Positions 34,553 to 46,561 of a stretch of DNA of 64,000 nucleotides are shown here, piece after piece. The first letter of the stretch is position 1. Each line of letters starts with the position of its first letter. The DNA comes from Symbiodinium natans (taxonomy: Eukaryota > Sar > Dinophyceae > Suessiales > Symbiodiniaceae): the NCBI GenBank assembly GCA_905221605.1, contig CAJNDS010002215.1, forward strand, positions 370,001 through 434,000. The letters run 5' to 3'. A model generated the notes under the pieces. The model had not been told where the DNA came from. It searched no databases and was given only the letters and a program-made list of their open reading frames with translations. Position numbers and translations under genes: made by a program.

Positions 34553-36135
34553 GGATCACGGACAGAGAGCGGCCGATCCCGCAACAGTCATGCAGTCTAT
34601 AGCAGAATTTGCGCAACACGTGAACAATTGGGCAGTGTGGCGCTTGTAGAAGCTAGAAGTGTTTCTGAAAACTTCCCCTGAGGTTGTCAGGAGTCATGTG
34701 CCAGCAGGGACGGGTGTGATGGTGTCTCCTTTGCCGGAACTCGCTGTGAGCTGTGGACCCTCGATCTTTCAAGATTCAGTATGCTCTGTGTACCACACTT
34801 GTTTTCGGACCTCGGAAGGTTCGTAATTGTAAACGCTTTGCGAATGCTGTAAACCGGATATTGGGAGCAGAGTCGGGCAAAACACATGCCCATGGTGTCA
34901 TAGTTGGCGCAGCCGTAGCCGGTGCTTTCACCTGTCATGCTAGACTGCTTCGCGGCTGGAAGCCCCCAGAGTTCCGAGTCCGGGTAAAAAGAGATGGCAG
35001 TCCTTCTGCACAGATTCATCTCAAATCAGGATGACCCGCGTGGAAGCATCAGTTGCAGACCCAACTTCCGCACCTTGGCTTTGCTTCTGTATGATTCAGT
35101 AATAATTAAAAAAGGACGAACAACTCTTCTTTTAAAGCTTGAAATTAAGCCTGCCGAGTTTCCGAGATCTCTGGGGTCCCCAGGTATGCTTGAGCTTCCG
35201 TCGCCGAGATGGTGGCGGCAAAGGTCAACGGCGGGAGAATGCCTAGGAGCAGAGTTCCGGTGAAAGGGCCAGAACGGAGGGGGGGCAATGGCCTTTCTCC
35301 GTTCTTGGAGCCCTTTCTGTACCTGGAGCCTGTGACCCAGAGACACTGAGGTTTCTGGGAGCTGCATGAATTTCTGGAACCGCGCGTGTGCACACCCTTG
35401 TAAAGCGGGATTTCGCGCGACTGGCCCAACTTTTCTACGCTGAATGCAGCTGAAAGCAAAGACGGCTGATCTCTGTTATCCGGAAAGGGGTCTTGTAGAT
35501 GACGCTTGCATCTTCTTATACACATGATTCGCATCATACCTGAAAGGAAGAAGCACGGGCAACCACATGTCTGCCCTTCAAGTGTTGACATTATGTCCTA
35601 AGTCATCGATCAGCAGTCATAGCAACCATGTCTCTGGCACTCCTATGTAGCAACTCAGCTACGTGCTCGAAGCTGCATCTGACCTTCTTGCGTGCCAAGA
35701 GTCAGACAAGCTTGCTTCCCAGAAACAAACTCAGGGCGTCCAGACAGAGACTGAAGTTGGGATTGGAAGGGTCCTGGGAAGCAGGTCATCAGGACTGGGC
35801 AGCTCGCTTGCAAAGCGGAGCCCCACTCGTACGCCCGCGGTTCCATCAACGAGCACAAGGTTTTCTTTGAAAAAGTGGGACCTGGAGTCCACCCACACCA
35901 CTGCATCTACAGCCGAGTGCGAAGTTTCACATGCCAGTTCCTCCAATGATTGCTGCAGATAGTTTTGAGAGGCTCTTTGAGAGTAGATATGCTCTTCCTG
36001 CAACTCTTAGTTTCTGCCTACTCCATTTGCTTGTTTTGTTTCTCGCAAGGTCACCCAGTGACCCCTTGCCTCACGCACTGTCTGTGATCGAGCCGAAGCC
36101 GTATGAGTACAACAATCGTTTATGCGTATGGACTA
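34553..36135. other. no confident gene
   Basis: Frames at 35145-35591 (-) and 35731-36003 (-) look partly protein-like (for example VWVDSRSHFFKENLVLVDG at about 35870 on the - strand), but the + strand is open over the same bases. No domain and no splice pair could be fixed. Confidence 0.3.
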
Positions 36136-36260
36136 TAAATATATACACATGTATAAGCAAATACCATATATATATATATACATACAATATGTATAATATA
36201 GATATAGGCACATAGGTAAACAATAGGCGGATAAGTTCGCATATATCATGTACTGAGTAC
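36136..36260. repeat. AT-rich microsatellite
   Basis: TATA and CATA repeats, low complexity. Confidence 0.85.
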
Positions 36261-37489
36261 ATACATGTGCAGTGACAGCATGACAAACACCCCAGGTGAG
36301 ACAATTCAGAGAAAACCTGGCGTCAAGGAGCGCACCTAATCCGGGTACAGCTCCCTTACAGTCACAAAGCGTTTAGCCGTGCAAGCTGGATCGCAGCTTC
36401 CGAGAGCAAAGAAGGTCACCGCCAGCAGCCGCAACGAGAGCTACGAACATTCAAAAGACAGCAGGAGACATTCGGACCTTCGACTGCTCTACGGATGCTC
36501 CGGCTTGCTACAATTAGGAGACCCCTATGTTTTAATGTAGGGCTGTCTCTTGACCAAGTCGCCTGGGAAGTGCCTGCAAATGCAACAACATTGCATGCGC
36601 TGCCCAGCCATGAAGGAGGAGGAAAGAAAAGGGAGCTCTCAACACGTGATGCCGCATGCCCTCATGTGCCCCCTCCCGCCCCCCCCCAAAGCCACCGAGC
36701 CACCTCCAGGCCGTAGAATTCCGAGCCACGCCAAACAGACCAGGTCTTCCAGGACCTCTGCGCAATGCGCCTGCCAATCTTCGTGCCCAGCCGCGCCATC
36801 CTCGCGCCGGGGCCGAAGCCATCGGGGATTCGAGGTTTCTGGCACAGAGCCAAGAGAGGGAGGGGGTGGGAACGGACTCGGCTTGATCGCATCTCTTAGC
36901 TCCTTGCACTTGCGGCTGAAAGCTGGAGGAAGAAATGTCCATGATATACATTGGTTTCTAAGCGCCGTGGTGCATTGATCAGCAAGCCTGTTCTTTGTCA
37001 CATGTGCTGGATTAACATCTTGGAAGCCCGGTGCAATTGGAGGCAAAGTAGATAAACTGCTGCAGCAGTTGCCGTAGAGATCCTCGGCGCTCATGACGTG
37101 GCTGCAGAAGATTGACGACCTCGAGGCAGTGTCAGTGTCTCCTCAACTCCAATTTTCAACTCGCTGAGCCCCCACCTGGGCTCTCAAACTGGAATCAACA
37201 AAATAAACTAGCAAGGGTCGGCACTAATTAGTGGTCTACAGGGGTTCGGTTCAAGGAAGCTGCTCTGTTGAAGCAAAAAATCTTTCCAGACTAGAGCATG
37301 AGCACTCCGCTAGCATGCCTATGAGATCTTCTCTGCCAGGATAGTTTCCATCCAGATCGATTGGCAAACGAGGGTGATGTCACATGGAGCCAGCAGTTGT
37401 GCTCTGACACTCCCTCAACATCCGCCGACCACGAGTTCCAAAGCCCATGTCTCAACATAGACTCGCACTTGACGATAGCACTGTACAAT
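36261..37489. other. no supported gene
   Basis: 36660-36880 has Pro/Arg-rich open frames on both strands caused by C-rich and G-rich tracts. Nothing recognised. Confidence 0.4.
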
Positions 37490-37975
37490 ATGCATGTATA
37501 CAGTACAGTATATTATATTACATTTAATATCTAATGTAAATATAATATAACTATATATATAAAATATAATATATAATGAATATTACATATTATATAATAT
37601 ATAATATATAATATATAATATATAATATATAATATATAATATATAATATATAATATATAATATATAATATATAATATATAATATATAATATGTAACATAT
37701 GATGTATAATGCACAATGTTATACAATATATGATAGTTGTGCACATAGTATACATTGTATATTTTACACTATATGTTATAAAATGTCAAATATGTAATAA
37801 GTAGTATACAATATATTGAATATATATATATATATACATATGTACATATACTACATACCATATAGCATATAACATATAGTGTATAGTATTGTATATATAC
37901 ATTATTTATCATACATCAGTATGTATAGTATATCATATGTGATATACACTATGTAGTAACATGTTCAATTAAATT
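37490..37975. repeat. TATAA-type AT array
   Basis: About 480 bases almost free of G/C. The core at about 37585-37690 is a regular (ATATATAATAT)-like repeat. It gives Ile/Tyr-rich - strand frames without meaning. Confidence 0.93.
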
Positions 37976-39745
37976 TTTCGTAATCTGTATAAACCGTATG
38001 TAGTAGCAGCAAGACATGTGCCTCTGCCAGGCGGCAGGTGCACCGTTGCGCTGTGCAGCACGGATGCTTGGTAGCTTTTCAGCTGGGTTTTCGTCTCCGT
38101 GGGGCGCTGTTGGGCAGAAGCCCGTTGGGATTTCTTGGCTTTCTTTGGTTGGGATTTGTGGTCTTTTAAAGGAGAGTGCAAGCAAAGCAGGCATGATGAT
38201 GTAGCGTAATTCATGATCGTAGTCGAAATCAGGCTCCGGCGCTTCGATGCCACACCCGCCAAGGGCAAGTCTGGGTCATTCGGCCAGATTCAGCACGGAC
38301 TACGGGGCAGCAGTTGTCATGGCTGTCCTGGCAAGTTAGCTTTGTTGCTGCATATCGACGTTCGCGCGCATCTGTGACGCAGAGAGCACGCCGGTTCCGT
38401 TTTATTTGTTGGCTCTAAGTTTTGGAAGTGCATATGGCTTCCATGATCGACGGCTGGCTTAGTTAAGCGGTCAGTCGTTTGCAACACCTGTCTGTTGTGC
38501 CTAGATTCACGTTCTCCGCGATGCGAGAGAGAGAGACAGCAAAGCACGTCAGCACGAGAATCCACACGCAACAAGCGCAGCAAAATTTGATCAGCACCCC
38601 AGTAGTTTTGCTCTCGACAATGTTCTTTATAGACCGAGACATCATTGAGCTCATAAGTCATAGACAAACGAAGCGACATGACATTTCAGATAATTTTAAG
38701 AATTTTAAGTTGTTCAAGAATCGTAGATGCCACTTAAGAAGAAGTGCTAGAAATCTTCACCAACTGAGACAGTGCCTGCCTGTGTGGTTTTTTCAAAGGG
38801 ATTGAACATGGGAAGCCTTGCTGATATGCTCATTGCAAGTGCGCTTGCAACAACAAAACAGTCCCACCTATGCCCCTCCCACCCATGAAACATCACTAGT
38901 GGAAGTCGTATGTTACTCACTTCGGACTTCTCAGCTTTTGCAACAGCTGAGCGTATTTCCCGTAACACTACAAAAGGTCTTGGAAAACATAGGCCGTTCA
39001 TGCAGACCTTGTCCCACATCGTCCTCCTTAAGTCAATTGAGATTTGCTACGTTTCGACGAAATTCCCCCTGTCGCTTTGGCGTGCAGTAGTAGTGGCTCT
39101 CCAATTGTGTTCTGGATCGAGTGGAGTCGGTAACAAAGAGAAACGGGTTGCCCTTAGTCAGGAACGCAGTAAAGAGGACATCCTGTGAACATGAATGGGC
39201 TTCGCATGACATTGACTGTGTGTGTATGCCACCTGCTAGAACTACAGAGCAGAATCGCGCACAGTCACAGCTCTTTGTATTTACAGACAGCTGCATGGAC
39301 CTGGTTCACATACACAGGTGTGTATGCACGGGCAGGCGACTCGTTTAAAGATCTGTTGGGTTGAACTCAATAGCAGGCAGGGATGTCAATTCTGTTAGTC
39401 TGTCAGACACACATGACTAGAGAAAGCAGCAACAACCAAATCTAAAAGCGTTTCCTCACCCTTGGAATGAAGACTTGTCAGTGCCGGGAACAAAGCCAAG
39501 CCTGCTTAGGTCTGTCGAGTGGCAGCAAAGCATGGGGTTCGGCCCCTGGTCATTCACTTCTGACTCGCCAGGAACCCACTCGGCTCCTAATGCCAGGATA
39601 GTAAGTAGTAGTGCGCGGCCTCAGCGGTGCTGTGCCACTCTCTGCAATGTCAGCGTTCTTAGTATTGAATTGGGCCAACCCCCGTCAGTTCGAGGGATGA
39701 TGCGTTCAATTTCACATGCCAACTGGATACTCTGCTTGGATTGAG
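37976..39745. other. no confident gene
   Basis: Open frames on both strands at 38016-38204, 38479-38805 and 38747-39296. None shows a known motif or a matched pair of splice sites. Confidence 0.35.
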
Positions 39746-39813
39746 GGGCTCGGGGTGAAGAGCTGGTTGGGAGCAACCGCATGGGCCGGAATGAACTTCA
39801 CTTCGTTCCTAAC
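39746..39813 (+). CDS. coding-like exon, unknown protein
   Basis: Acceptor GATTGAG and a textbook GT donor (CTAAC then GTGAGT). It encodes GLGVKSWLGATAWAGMNF and onward, a hydrophobic stretch that could be part of a membrane helix. G/C-rich third positions. Isolated, with no partner exon placed. Confidence 0.3.
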
Positions 39814-41447
39814 GTGAGTCTGGGCGGGGATCTGAAGCCTTCCAGCTTTACAATCATCAATGTGCCGATCTGCTCCGAGCATGCTTACCGCCATTGTTCA
39901 CAAACCAGTTGGCCGAACGCGCAATTGTACAACCTTTTAGCACCTCAATTTTGCCTTCCACCCAAGATGTTGTCGCCAAGGACACTGTCTCTGTCCTGCC
40001 CGATCGCGCAGGCAGGCCTGAAAGAGGACAGTCGCAGTCTGTACAAGGGGTTCATTAGTCTTGCAGAAACCGATTCTGCCTGTTGCTGAGCCACCGAGGC
40101 AGCATGCAGAAATGCGTAGAAGCAACGCCATTGTTAACGGTGCAGGAGGATGTATCGGTGGAAGCGTCCACATGCGAGCTGCAGGCTTGGCACCAGTCCT
40201 GTAGCTGCCAGTAGGAGGACAGATGCTTCGATTACGAGAGCAGCAAAGATCGCTGTGCGCATTCACACGATTCGTCGTTGGCCTTCTGACACCTGGGACC
40301 TGTTGGCAGGTTTCACTGCAGGGTAAGAGCTTGGCCTCCTCCTCAGTTGCCTTCCCAGCAGAAGCTGCATTGTGCACAAGCTCTGCATGTAGGCCCGGCT
40401 GTCCCTGGCCGTCTTCACGCTTGGCATCCTTCAGACACACACTTGCCCATATTGCAAAGGTAGACATGAGCGGCATGCTTTGTGGCAGCATCCGCCCAAA
40501 TCTCTCTTGGTGGAGGTGCGCTTCTTTGCAGTGCTGCATTAACCCATTGCCTGAAGTCATGCGAGATCGAGATCATGCATGAATTCTGAATGGCTCTGGG
40601 CTTTGACATTTGGACTTCCACTCCCGAAAGGGGAACATTCCAATGTGGCACTTGCGACGCAGAGGCTGCGGCGGGAGGTCGCAAAGCGGAGAAACCTCGG
40701 CGTAGACGAAGCCTTCGAGAGGCCAGCGAGGGTTGAACGTGAGAGAATGAGTTGTGCATCGTTCATGGAGTAAGTTGTGATGCAGTCGATCTAAGCTTTG
40801 AGAGTTTGACTCAAAAGAAGTTTTGTTCAAAGCAGAATCGGGAAATGCAGGTTGGTCAGACGCTAGCTCACGAAGTCTCAAGAACGAATTTGGCGTCATC
40901 ACTTTGCCGCGCACATTCTGAACCCGTGGCCTAGAGACTGGTTTTCCTGACACGTCCACCACCTCCCACATGTCCGCTTACATGAGTCACTGAATCCAAA
41001 CGACCTCCAAACGGGAAGGCTGACGCTCGAGGTGGAGTTGCTTGGCCATTGAAGCTTTGCGGGATTTGCGGGCTTCTGCAGTTTGAGCTTCGGATGCTTG
41101 GGCGACTTGAAGGCTGTCGGAGTTGGCATACGACAAAGGCATTCGGCATCGTAGGTTTAGATGTGTGTGTGGCGGATGAATTAACTCCATTTCAGGCTGG
41201 CAAAGACCGCTCACAAAAGCTGGCCCGACGTGCGCTGCCCTTAGCCTGGGAAAGGGCCATGTCTTTGTCGTTGCCATTGGCTACACCTACAACCAACTAA
41301 ACGACCTGCTTTCTGTTCGTGGCAAGCTCCTTCACAGGCATAGAGGCATAGAGGGTGCAAGGCTGGTAAGCGCATGGTCGCTGAAAGCTTCAGCGATAAT
41401 CGGGCTCACCCGGCTCACCCAACATCTCTTCGCGTATCTCAGCACAG
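39814..41447. other. no confident gene; one weak terminal exon
   Basis: A + strand stretch at about 40635-40773 (SNVALATQRLRREVAKRRN, ending in TAA) looks coding. A 207-codon - strand frame (39937-40560) is open and partly protein-like. Neither is assigned. Confidence 0.3.
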
Positions 41448-42193
41448 ATGCGTCTAAGGTGGTACAAGAAGGAGATGAAGCATCCAAGTGCCAGGCACCT
41501 CGACCTTGAGATGTACAACCGAAGGGTTGGGGCGTTTCCACATGCTTCATGCAGTTGTAGCCGCACGCCCTAAAGAAAGGACATCCGAGGCCGACCTCAG
41601 GTTTGCTCCGTGTACATGCGCGGCATTTTCGAAACCTCCTCACGGAAAGACCCACCTGCAAAGATCTAGAGCCGACCATGGTGCAATCGAGCAGGATGCG
41701 CAGCATGTGCAGCAAAGACCACCCGCTTGTTTCGATCTTCGAGGTCGGGGTATCCCTGGACGCCAGCCATGGAGTCTGCGCAGGCACTCAGCGACACTTT
41801 GCGGGGCTTTTGAATGTTGTGGCGGATCTGTCAGTGTGCTGGTTGAGAAGAGTAAAACTAAGCTGTTGGGCGTATTCTGCCTCGATATATTTCAAGGGGT
41901 CCAGCAGAATGTCCACGGAGCCTGGCCTGCTCACAACGAAGCGCTTGGTTTGGCAAAATCGGTTGTAATGTCTCAGTCGCCTGACCAATCCAAAGTTCAA
42001 AGTCCCTTCCAAGCGCATCCCCGCAACTCTCGAATTCCTCTTCACCACCTCTGCAGCTTCTACCCGCAACCCTGCACAAGATCCCACCAAGAGCAAAGCA
42101 GGACTTCTCGCAGCGCGCAAGCAGGGTGCCAGTGGCACGGGGTCCACCGCAGCGCTCGCGGTCTACGGAGTCTACGGAGGAGCATGGCTCTAG
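41448..42193 (+). CDS. unrecognised gene, three exons at its 3' end
   Basis: Exon 41448-41525 (acceptor GCACAG, donor GTTGGG) encodes MRLRWYKKEMKHPSARHL and onward. Exon 41897-41961 (acceptor TTCAAG, donor GTTGTA) encodes STEPGLLTTKRLVWQN. Exon 41977-42193 (acceptor TCTCAG) encodes LTNPKFKVPSKRIPATLEF and a Ser/Thr/Ala-rich end, with stop TAG at 42191-42193. The last two exons complete a split Arg codon (CG + T), and their third positions are strongly G/C. How the first exon links to them was not resolved. The opposite strand is open over the same bases (41788-42147) but has weaker codon bias. The protein is basic; a ribosomal-type or organellar protein would fit, but this is not shown. Confidence 0.5.
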
Positions 42194-42202
42194 TGAAAAC
42201 AG

Positions 42203-42493
42203 GTGCTGGACCGTTTGGATCCGTTCGGATCGACTGTCCGTAAGGTAGGCCTGGAACACCAAACTGCGATCCTTGCACCGCTTGAACTGTATGTGTTCAG
42301 TGGCACTGTTGCACCCGGGGCTTTTTCGATTGACGAGTTTGACAGGCATCTGAACCCTTGCGAACTCTTGCAGGAAGGCGCCTCGCCAGGCGAAACAGCC
42401 GGGGGTGTGGCGTGTGTAGATTCTTTGTTCAGGCGTAGGGGCTGTTGTGTTTTACGGGCCGAGACCGGTGCTTCTTCATGTATGTACGGCTGA
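42203..42493 (+). CDS. possible exon(s), unknown protein
   Basis: A protein-like + strand frame with the acidic/hydrophobic segment TVAPGAFSIDEFDRHLNP and PCELLQEGASPGETAGG. It could be entered by the AG at about 42300 (GTTCAG). A second + strand frame (42445-42867) continues with protein-like text (KFIKLKAHALFAILPTGF), so a splice between them is possible. Unrecognised. Confidence 0.3.
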   Translation: MLDRLDPFGSTVRKVGLEHQTAILAPLELYVFSGTVAPGAFSIDEFDRHLNPCELLQEGASPGETAGGVACVDSLFRRRGCCVLRAETGASSCMYG

Positions 42494-43351
42494 GCATGGT
42501 GGGTCGCATTCACGTCACACCTTGCAAAGGTTTGGTGTGGTTAGGTCCATGGGCCAATCACACAGGACGAGAGCGTTCATGTTTCGGAAGGCATGACCGT
42601 TTGGTATTCAGGCATGTGCTCCAACAGGTCCCATCAGAGTCTGGTGCGTGGCATCAAATTTCCCTCCCGCCCGACCTCGATGAGTGCAGTGAGGGTGGTG
42701 ATGGGGCGTGGGCATGTGGAGCATCGAGCCAGAGCTGTGTGATCACGCTCGGCACGACGAGCCGCATGAAACCCGCGAAGTTTATAAAGCTCAAAGCCCA
42801 TGCGCTGTTTGCAATTCTGCCGACAGGCTTTCTGTTTGTCGCTGCCCCAGTTTCGCATTCGGCGTAGCTGTGGCAGAGACTTCCATACTCGTGACTCCGT
42901 GCTGTGTCGTACGTTGACAAGCTCTAGGACTCTAGGTGGCAAGGTGCTAAGTCCGGACTGGCAAAGGCCTCTGCAGTTTCGGAACCTGCTTCGGAGCGTG
43001 AGTAAAGTATAAATGATCACAGCTCGGGAATGCACTTCCGCCAAGGCTCCCGACGATCTTTGCATCGGCATCGACACAACGCAGGCTTGTTCAAACAAAT
43101 ATGCACGTGAGAAGTTGGGTTCAGACATCCATCCGACTTGAACGGTCTTTGCACTGCACTACCGCCTTAAAATGCAATTTCCTGAAGCCGTTTGAAAGCT
43201 CTTTGCTGTCCAGGACAGCAAAACGATCACGGTCCGAGTTCATTTCGAAGCTGAAGTGCCTTGGTGATTCAAAAGCCGGCTGCATCACATATAACAGAAC
43301 ATAACACATACTATACAAGAGAGGATATGCAATCCGTTAATGAATAGATAA
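42494..43351. other. no confident gene beyond the frame noted at 42445-42867
   Basis: Contains a tandem CTCTAGGA duplication at 42921-42937. No motif recognised on either strand. Confidence 0.35.
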
Positions 43352-43516
43352 GCGGAGGGGCAGGGCCGGGGGGGGGCAGGGGGGTTGGGGGGGCCAAGTG
43401 GGGGGGTGTGGTGGTGGGCCATTGACTTGCACCCCCCGCCCACCCTCCCGGCCTCGCCCCACACCCCCCCACCCCCCTTTCCCGTCCCTCGGCCACCGCC
43501 CCCACCCACCCCCGAA
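43352..43516. repeat. G-run / C-run switch, imperfect hairpin
   Basis: The + strand is G-rich (runs of 4-7 G) to about 43425 and then C-rich to about 43516. The two halves are roughly complementary, so the strand can fold back or form G-quadruplexes on either strand. Confidence 0.85.
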
Positions 43517-43740
43517 TTGTTTTGCGCATGATGGCGCATGATGGCCCTCGGGCAGATGATCTGGGCAGGCTTGCATCGCACGTGCAAGCTGTCCGCTGCT
43601 GATCTTCACCTTTGGCTTTAACTTGTAGTTAGCCAAGCCCAGGCATTGAACGTCGTGCAGAAGATCATGCCGTCCCTCTTGCACAATTATTCCGCAGATC
43701 TGTTCGGATAGTAAGCCTAACGGGAAGTAGGCAGCGTCAA

Positions 43741-43977
43741 GTGCAGGCTCCAAAATTTGCGAGCCATTCTTCCATGAAGCCTCGAACGCTGATCCTTCTA
43801 GACCACAGACAGAGGACAACACAGCCGAAAAGCCCCGTTCACTACAACCACCCAAATGTGTCCCAGTGTGAAAGGCTGGAAGAGCTGTTAGCTGCGGATA
43901 TCTTGGATGATGCCTGGCACAAATGGGGGGCCGGGCAAGCAGCTAGTGCTGGTTCAGTCGCTGGTTCAACCGTTTAG
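43741..43977 (+). CDS. possible exon, unknown protein
   Basis: A + strand frame ending in TAG at 43975-43977. Its second half (HPNVSQCERLEELLAADIL, then DDAWHKWG) looks like a helical protein segment. The HP-x(7)-LEELLAA pattern resembles HP-x(7)-LEDLLEA in the exon at 45538. The frame upstream of about 43830 is less convincing. Confidence 0.3.
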   Translation: MQAPKFASHSSMKPRTLILLDHRQRTTQPKSPVHYNHPNVSQCERLEELLAADILDDAWHKWGAGQAASAGSVAGSTV

Positions 43978-45537
43978 CCAGCATCAGCCCCCAAGAAAGC
44001 AGAAAGTCGACCCAAGTAGGCGCAAGGAGTGAAAAGGCATTCAGAGGGCTGAGAGGCTCGAGTCGCTTGCAGCAGATCTTTTCCTGAGGATCGTGTCAAT
44101 ATCTTCTTGCAGGGCGATGAGCAGAATCCAATCCTTTGGGCAGGCGTTGCAGCCCAAGTGTGACCATGGCAAAATGCACGGTGCAGTTATCTGAGTTGCA
44201 TTACTGGTAGAGCAGATGCGAATCCTGCTGCTGCGATCCATACACGAGCCTGTTAATGCAGGTTCAACTAGACTTTAAAAAACTAGATTACGGGGAATAT
44301 CTGTACAAGCCTGCCACTGCCAGCAGGACTCTCCGGACGCTGCATTCCCAAGTCGCGCGTTCCTGAGACATCGTTGAAACGGGAATCCTGAATTCAAGCA
44401 CACTCGACACTGACACTAGAAAGCATTCCGTCCGCCACTCATGGCTGCATACCCCAGGACCACGTGGGCACTGACAACCTGCGACCGTTTCCGCGACCGG
44501 CAGCGCAACCCGAGTGCACCAGGCAGTGAAGGGTCCCAGTGGGAACCAGTGGGTTCGGGCAGAGCAGACATGAGCAGACCATGGCATGTCAGTAACGCGT
44601 TGCAGCTTGGAGGAGCCGTGTAGTCTCAATGTGCAGGCTACGCCTTGGCGATCGTTCTCAAAAAACACAAGGACACATTTCCTGGATTCACTTTACTTGG
44701 GGCTATCAAGCGGCATCAGTGACTTTGTTGCATCTGCTAGGGTTTGCCCATGTGTCGCGCGAATCAAAATCCCGGCTTGGACGTTTGAAGCCAGTGAGCG
44801 GACGATACCACAGAACTGGGGTATGTAATGTATGGCTTTCAGGGCTTTTCAGCCTTCAGGTGCAGAGGGCTACAAGGATCAGGATCTCGATGTGTTTGTA
44901 CATTTTGGGCTTTGGTTGCGTTCGCCCGGGCTGGTAGAAATGTAGCCTTTGTGCGGGGCCGCTGCTCGAAGTCTGGCTCCAGCAGTGCTTCTGCTCGCCG
45001 ACTGTCTTGGTGCCCAAGCCATCTCTGCCTCAGCCACCAAAAAGCCAAACAAAGGCCCCTAAATCCTGCAACATAAAATCCTTTCAGAGCACGGAAGGAC
45101 CATCTCGGCTCCTGGGCTCAGCCCTTCAAGTGTCTGGGACCTTATATGACAAACTGCATTGAGGGTTGAATTGAAGAATTGGAGCAGAGGTGCTGCTTGG
45201 GTGCGTGGGGGAGGAGGCGTGGTGACGAAAGTTCCGAGGCACCAAGCGGGCCTCGTAGGATTTGGGTCGTGAGGGTGCTGCTAGTAGCTCGTGAAGGTCA
45301 AATGTGGTATAGTCATGGAATTGCTCAGCTTGGCATGCATTGGGCTTTGGCAGATGCTGGGTGGGTGTTGGACAGGCTATCGGCGCAAACGGGCTAAATT
45401 TGGGACGAGGATCAGAAAGGACCATAAGGGTCGAACGGATCCCGACGGAGGTTGGAAGTGCTTAAGGCGAAGGGACAAAAATGTTGTGAAAAGGGCCTAG
45501 CTTTGGAGTCGACGCTGGGTGTGGTGCTGCTTTCCAG
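43978..45537. other. no confident gene; competing frames on both strands
   Basis: At 44041-44193 both strands look coding (+: ERLESLAADLFLRIVS; -: CPKDWILLIALQEDIDTIL). 44288-44560 and 45126-45425 are open and partly protein-like on the - strand. I could not choose between strands. Confidence 0.3.
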
Positions 45538-45705
45538 ATTCCCTCGTTTGAGGTTCGGTTCGAAGGCCATGATTGCATTGACCTCTGTACCCTAAACTCG
45601 AACTCCAACTGCCTGTCGTCCGAAAAGCAAAGGACTTGTGTCCAGCATCCCCTGATGCTGAAAAACTACGACGAGCTCGAAGATCTGTTAGAGGCGATGC
45701 GATGA
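45538..45705 (+). CDS. terminal exon, unknown protein
   Basis: Follows a good acceptor (TGCTTTCCAG), is 56 codons long, is in frame throughout and ends in TGA at 45703-45705. It encodes IPSFEVRFEGHDCIDLC, then a Ser/Asn-rich linker, then HPLMLKNYDELEDLLEAM. Composition and third positions look coding and no competing frame is as good. The upstream exons were not found. Confidence 0.5.
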   Translation: MPSFEVRFEGHDCIDLCTLNSNSNCLSSEKQRTCVQHPLMLKNYDELEDLLEAMR

Positions 45706-45747
45706 CTGATTGCCATTTCGGTTGTTGCCTGAACATCTCCATGTCCA

Positions 45748-45849
45748 ATGACAGCAACTTTGAGAGCCAGGGCTGGAGAGATCATTTTGGCACTGCTTCT
45801 GCCAAGTCTCGTCCTCCCAACGTGTGAGGCGCTGCGGGGAGATGAGGAG
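45748..45849 (+). CDS. possible first exon with signal peptide
   Basis: ATG, a short basic stretch, then a hydrophobic core (IILALLLPSLVLPTCEA), ending at a GT donor (GAGGAG then GTGCTG) in phase 0. It starts 43 bases after the stop of the previous gene on the same strand. Very short intergenic spacing of this kind is known in dinoflagellates. Possibly the start of the gene ending at 46561. Confidence 0.37.
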
Positions 45850-46450
45850 GTGCTGCGAGTGCAGGGATGGTGGGCTTTTGTCCCGAGCAGCTTTCAGTGG
45901 GAAAGTGTCAGCCTCACGAAATTTTGTTTCTTTGTTTCAGTTGACTGGACGCCTGCAGGGTTGCCACACGTACCCAAGGCCTCAACACTCTAAAGTACGT
46001 GGCAACGCCTAAATATTCCCCCTTACAGAAGGGTCGGTTCCGCAACAACCCCTCTTCCCCCCCACCCTCCCCACCGACAAGTCCGTCACAAGTATGTAAT
46101 GCCACAGCCGGCAACGCGGCAAGCGATAAACGATTTGAAACAGGGCGTTGCGGGGCGAGGGGGGCCCAGGACAACTGGGTTTCGACGACAGTTCTTAGTC
46201 GTGCAAGCGTGGGCAGACAGATCTTTTTGCCTCATCCCCACCCTCAACTCTCTGTCTGGCAAGGAATGCAATCCGTCACCTGTGCTGGCATGCAGTTCCA
46301 CGCAATTAAGCGATGCCAGTTCGCAACACATCGTTGAGCTCCGACTCTGGCGGACCCGGCGCATAAAACTTCTAAGCTATCCTGCATCAACCCCCAAACT
46401 GAAAGGCTCGATCCACTAACCAGGGCCTCTTGGGCAACCTCCCATACCAG

Positions 46451-46561
46451 GATCGGCGCCGCCTGACGCCGGAGCAGCGGCGGAGCTGCGAGCGGCAGCT
46501 CTCCGAGTGGAAGGAGGATGGGGTTTCGTTGGGACAGATCGGCAGACCGGTTCACCGCTGA
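46451..46561 (+). CDS. terminal exon, unknown protein
   Basis: Acceptor ATACCAG; 36 codons with very high G/C third positions; stop TGA at 46559-46561. It encodes a basic helical stretch (DRRRLTPEQRRSCERQLSEW) followed by DGVSLGQIGRPVHR. Unrecognised. It may close the gene that starts at 45748. Confidence 0.45.
   Translation, partial: DRRRLTPEQRRSCERQLSEWKEDGVSLGQIGRPVHR

Noticed and set aside
37531-37755. Tyr/Ile-rich - strand frame
   Set aside because: Translation of the TATAA repeat.
41788-42147. 119-codon - strand frame that looks protein-like
   Set aside because: The + strand has two exons here that complete a split Arg codon across a GT-AG intron and show stronger G/C third-position bias.
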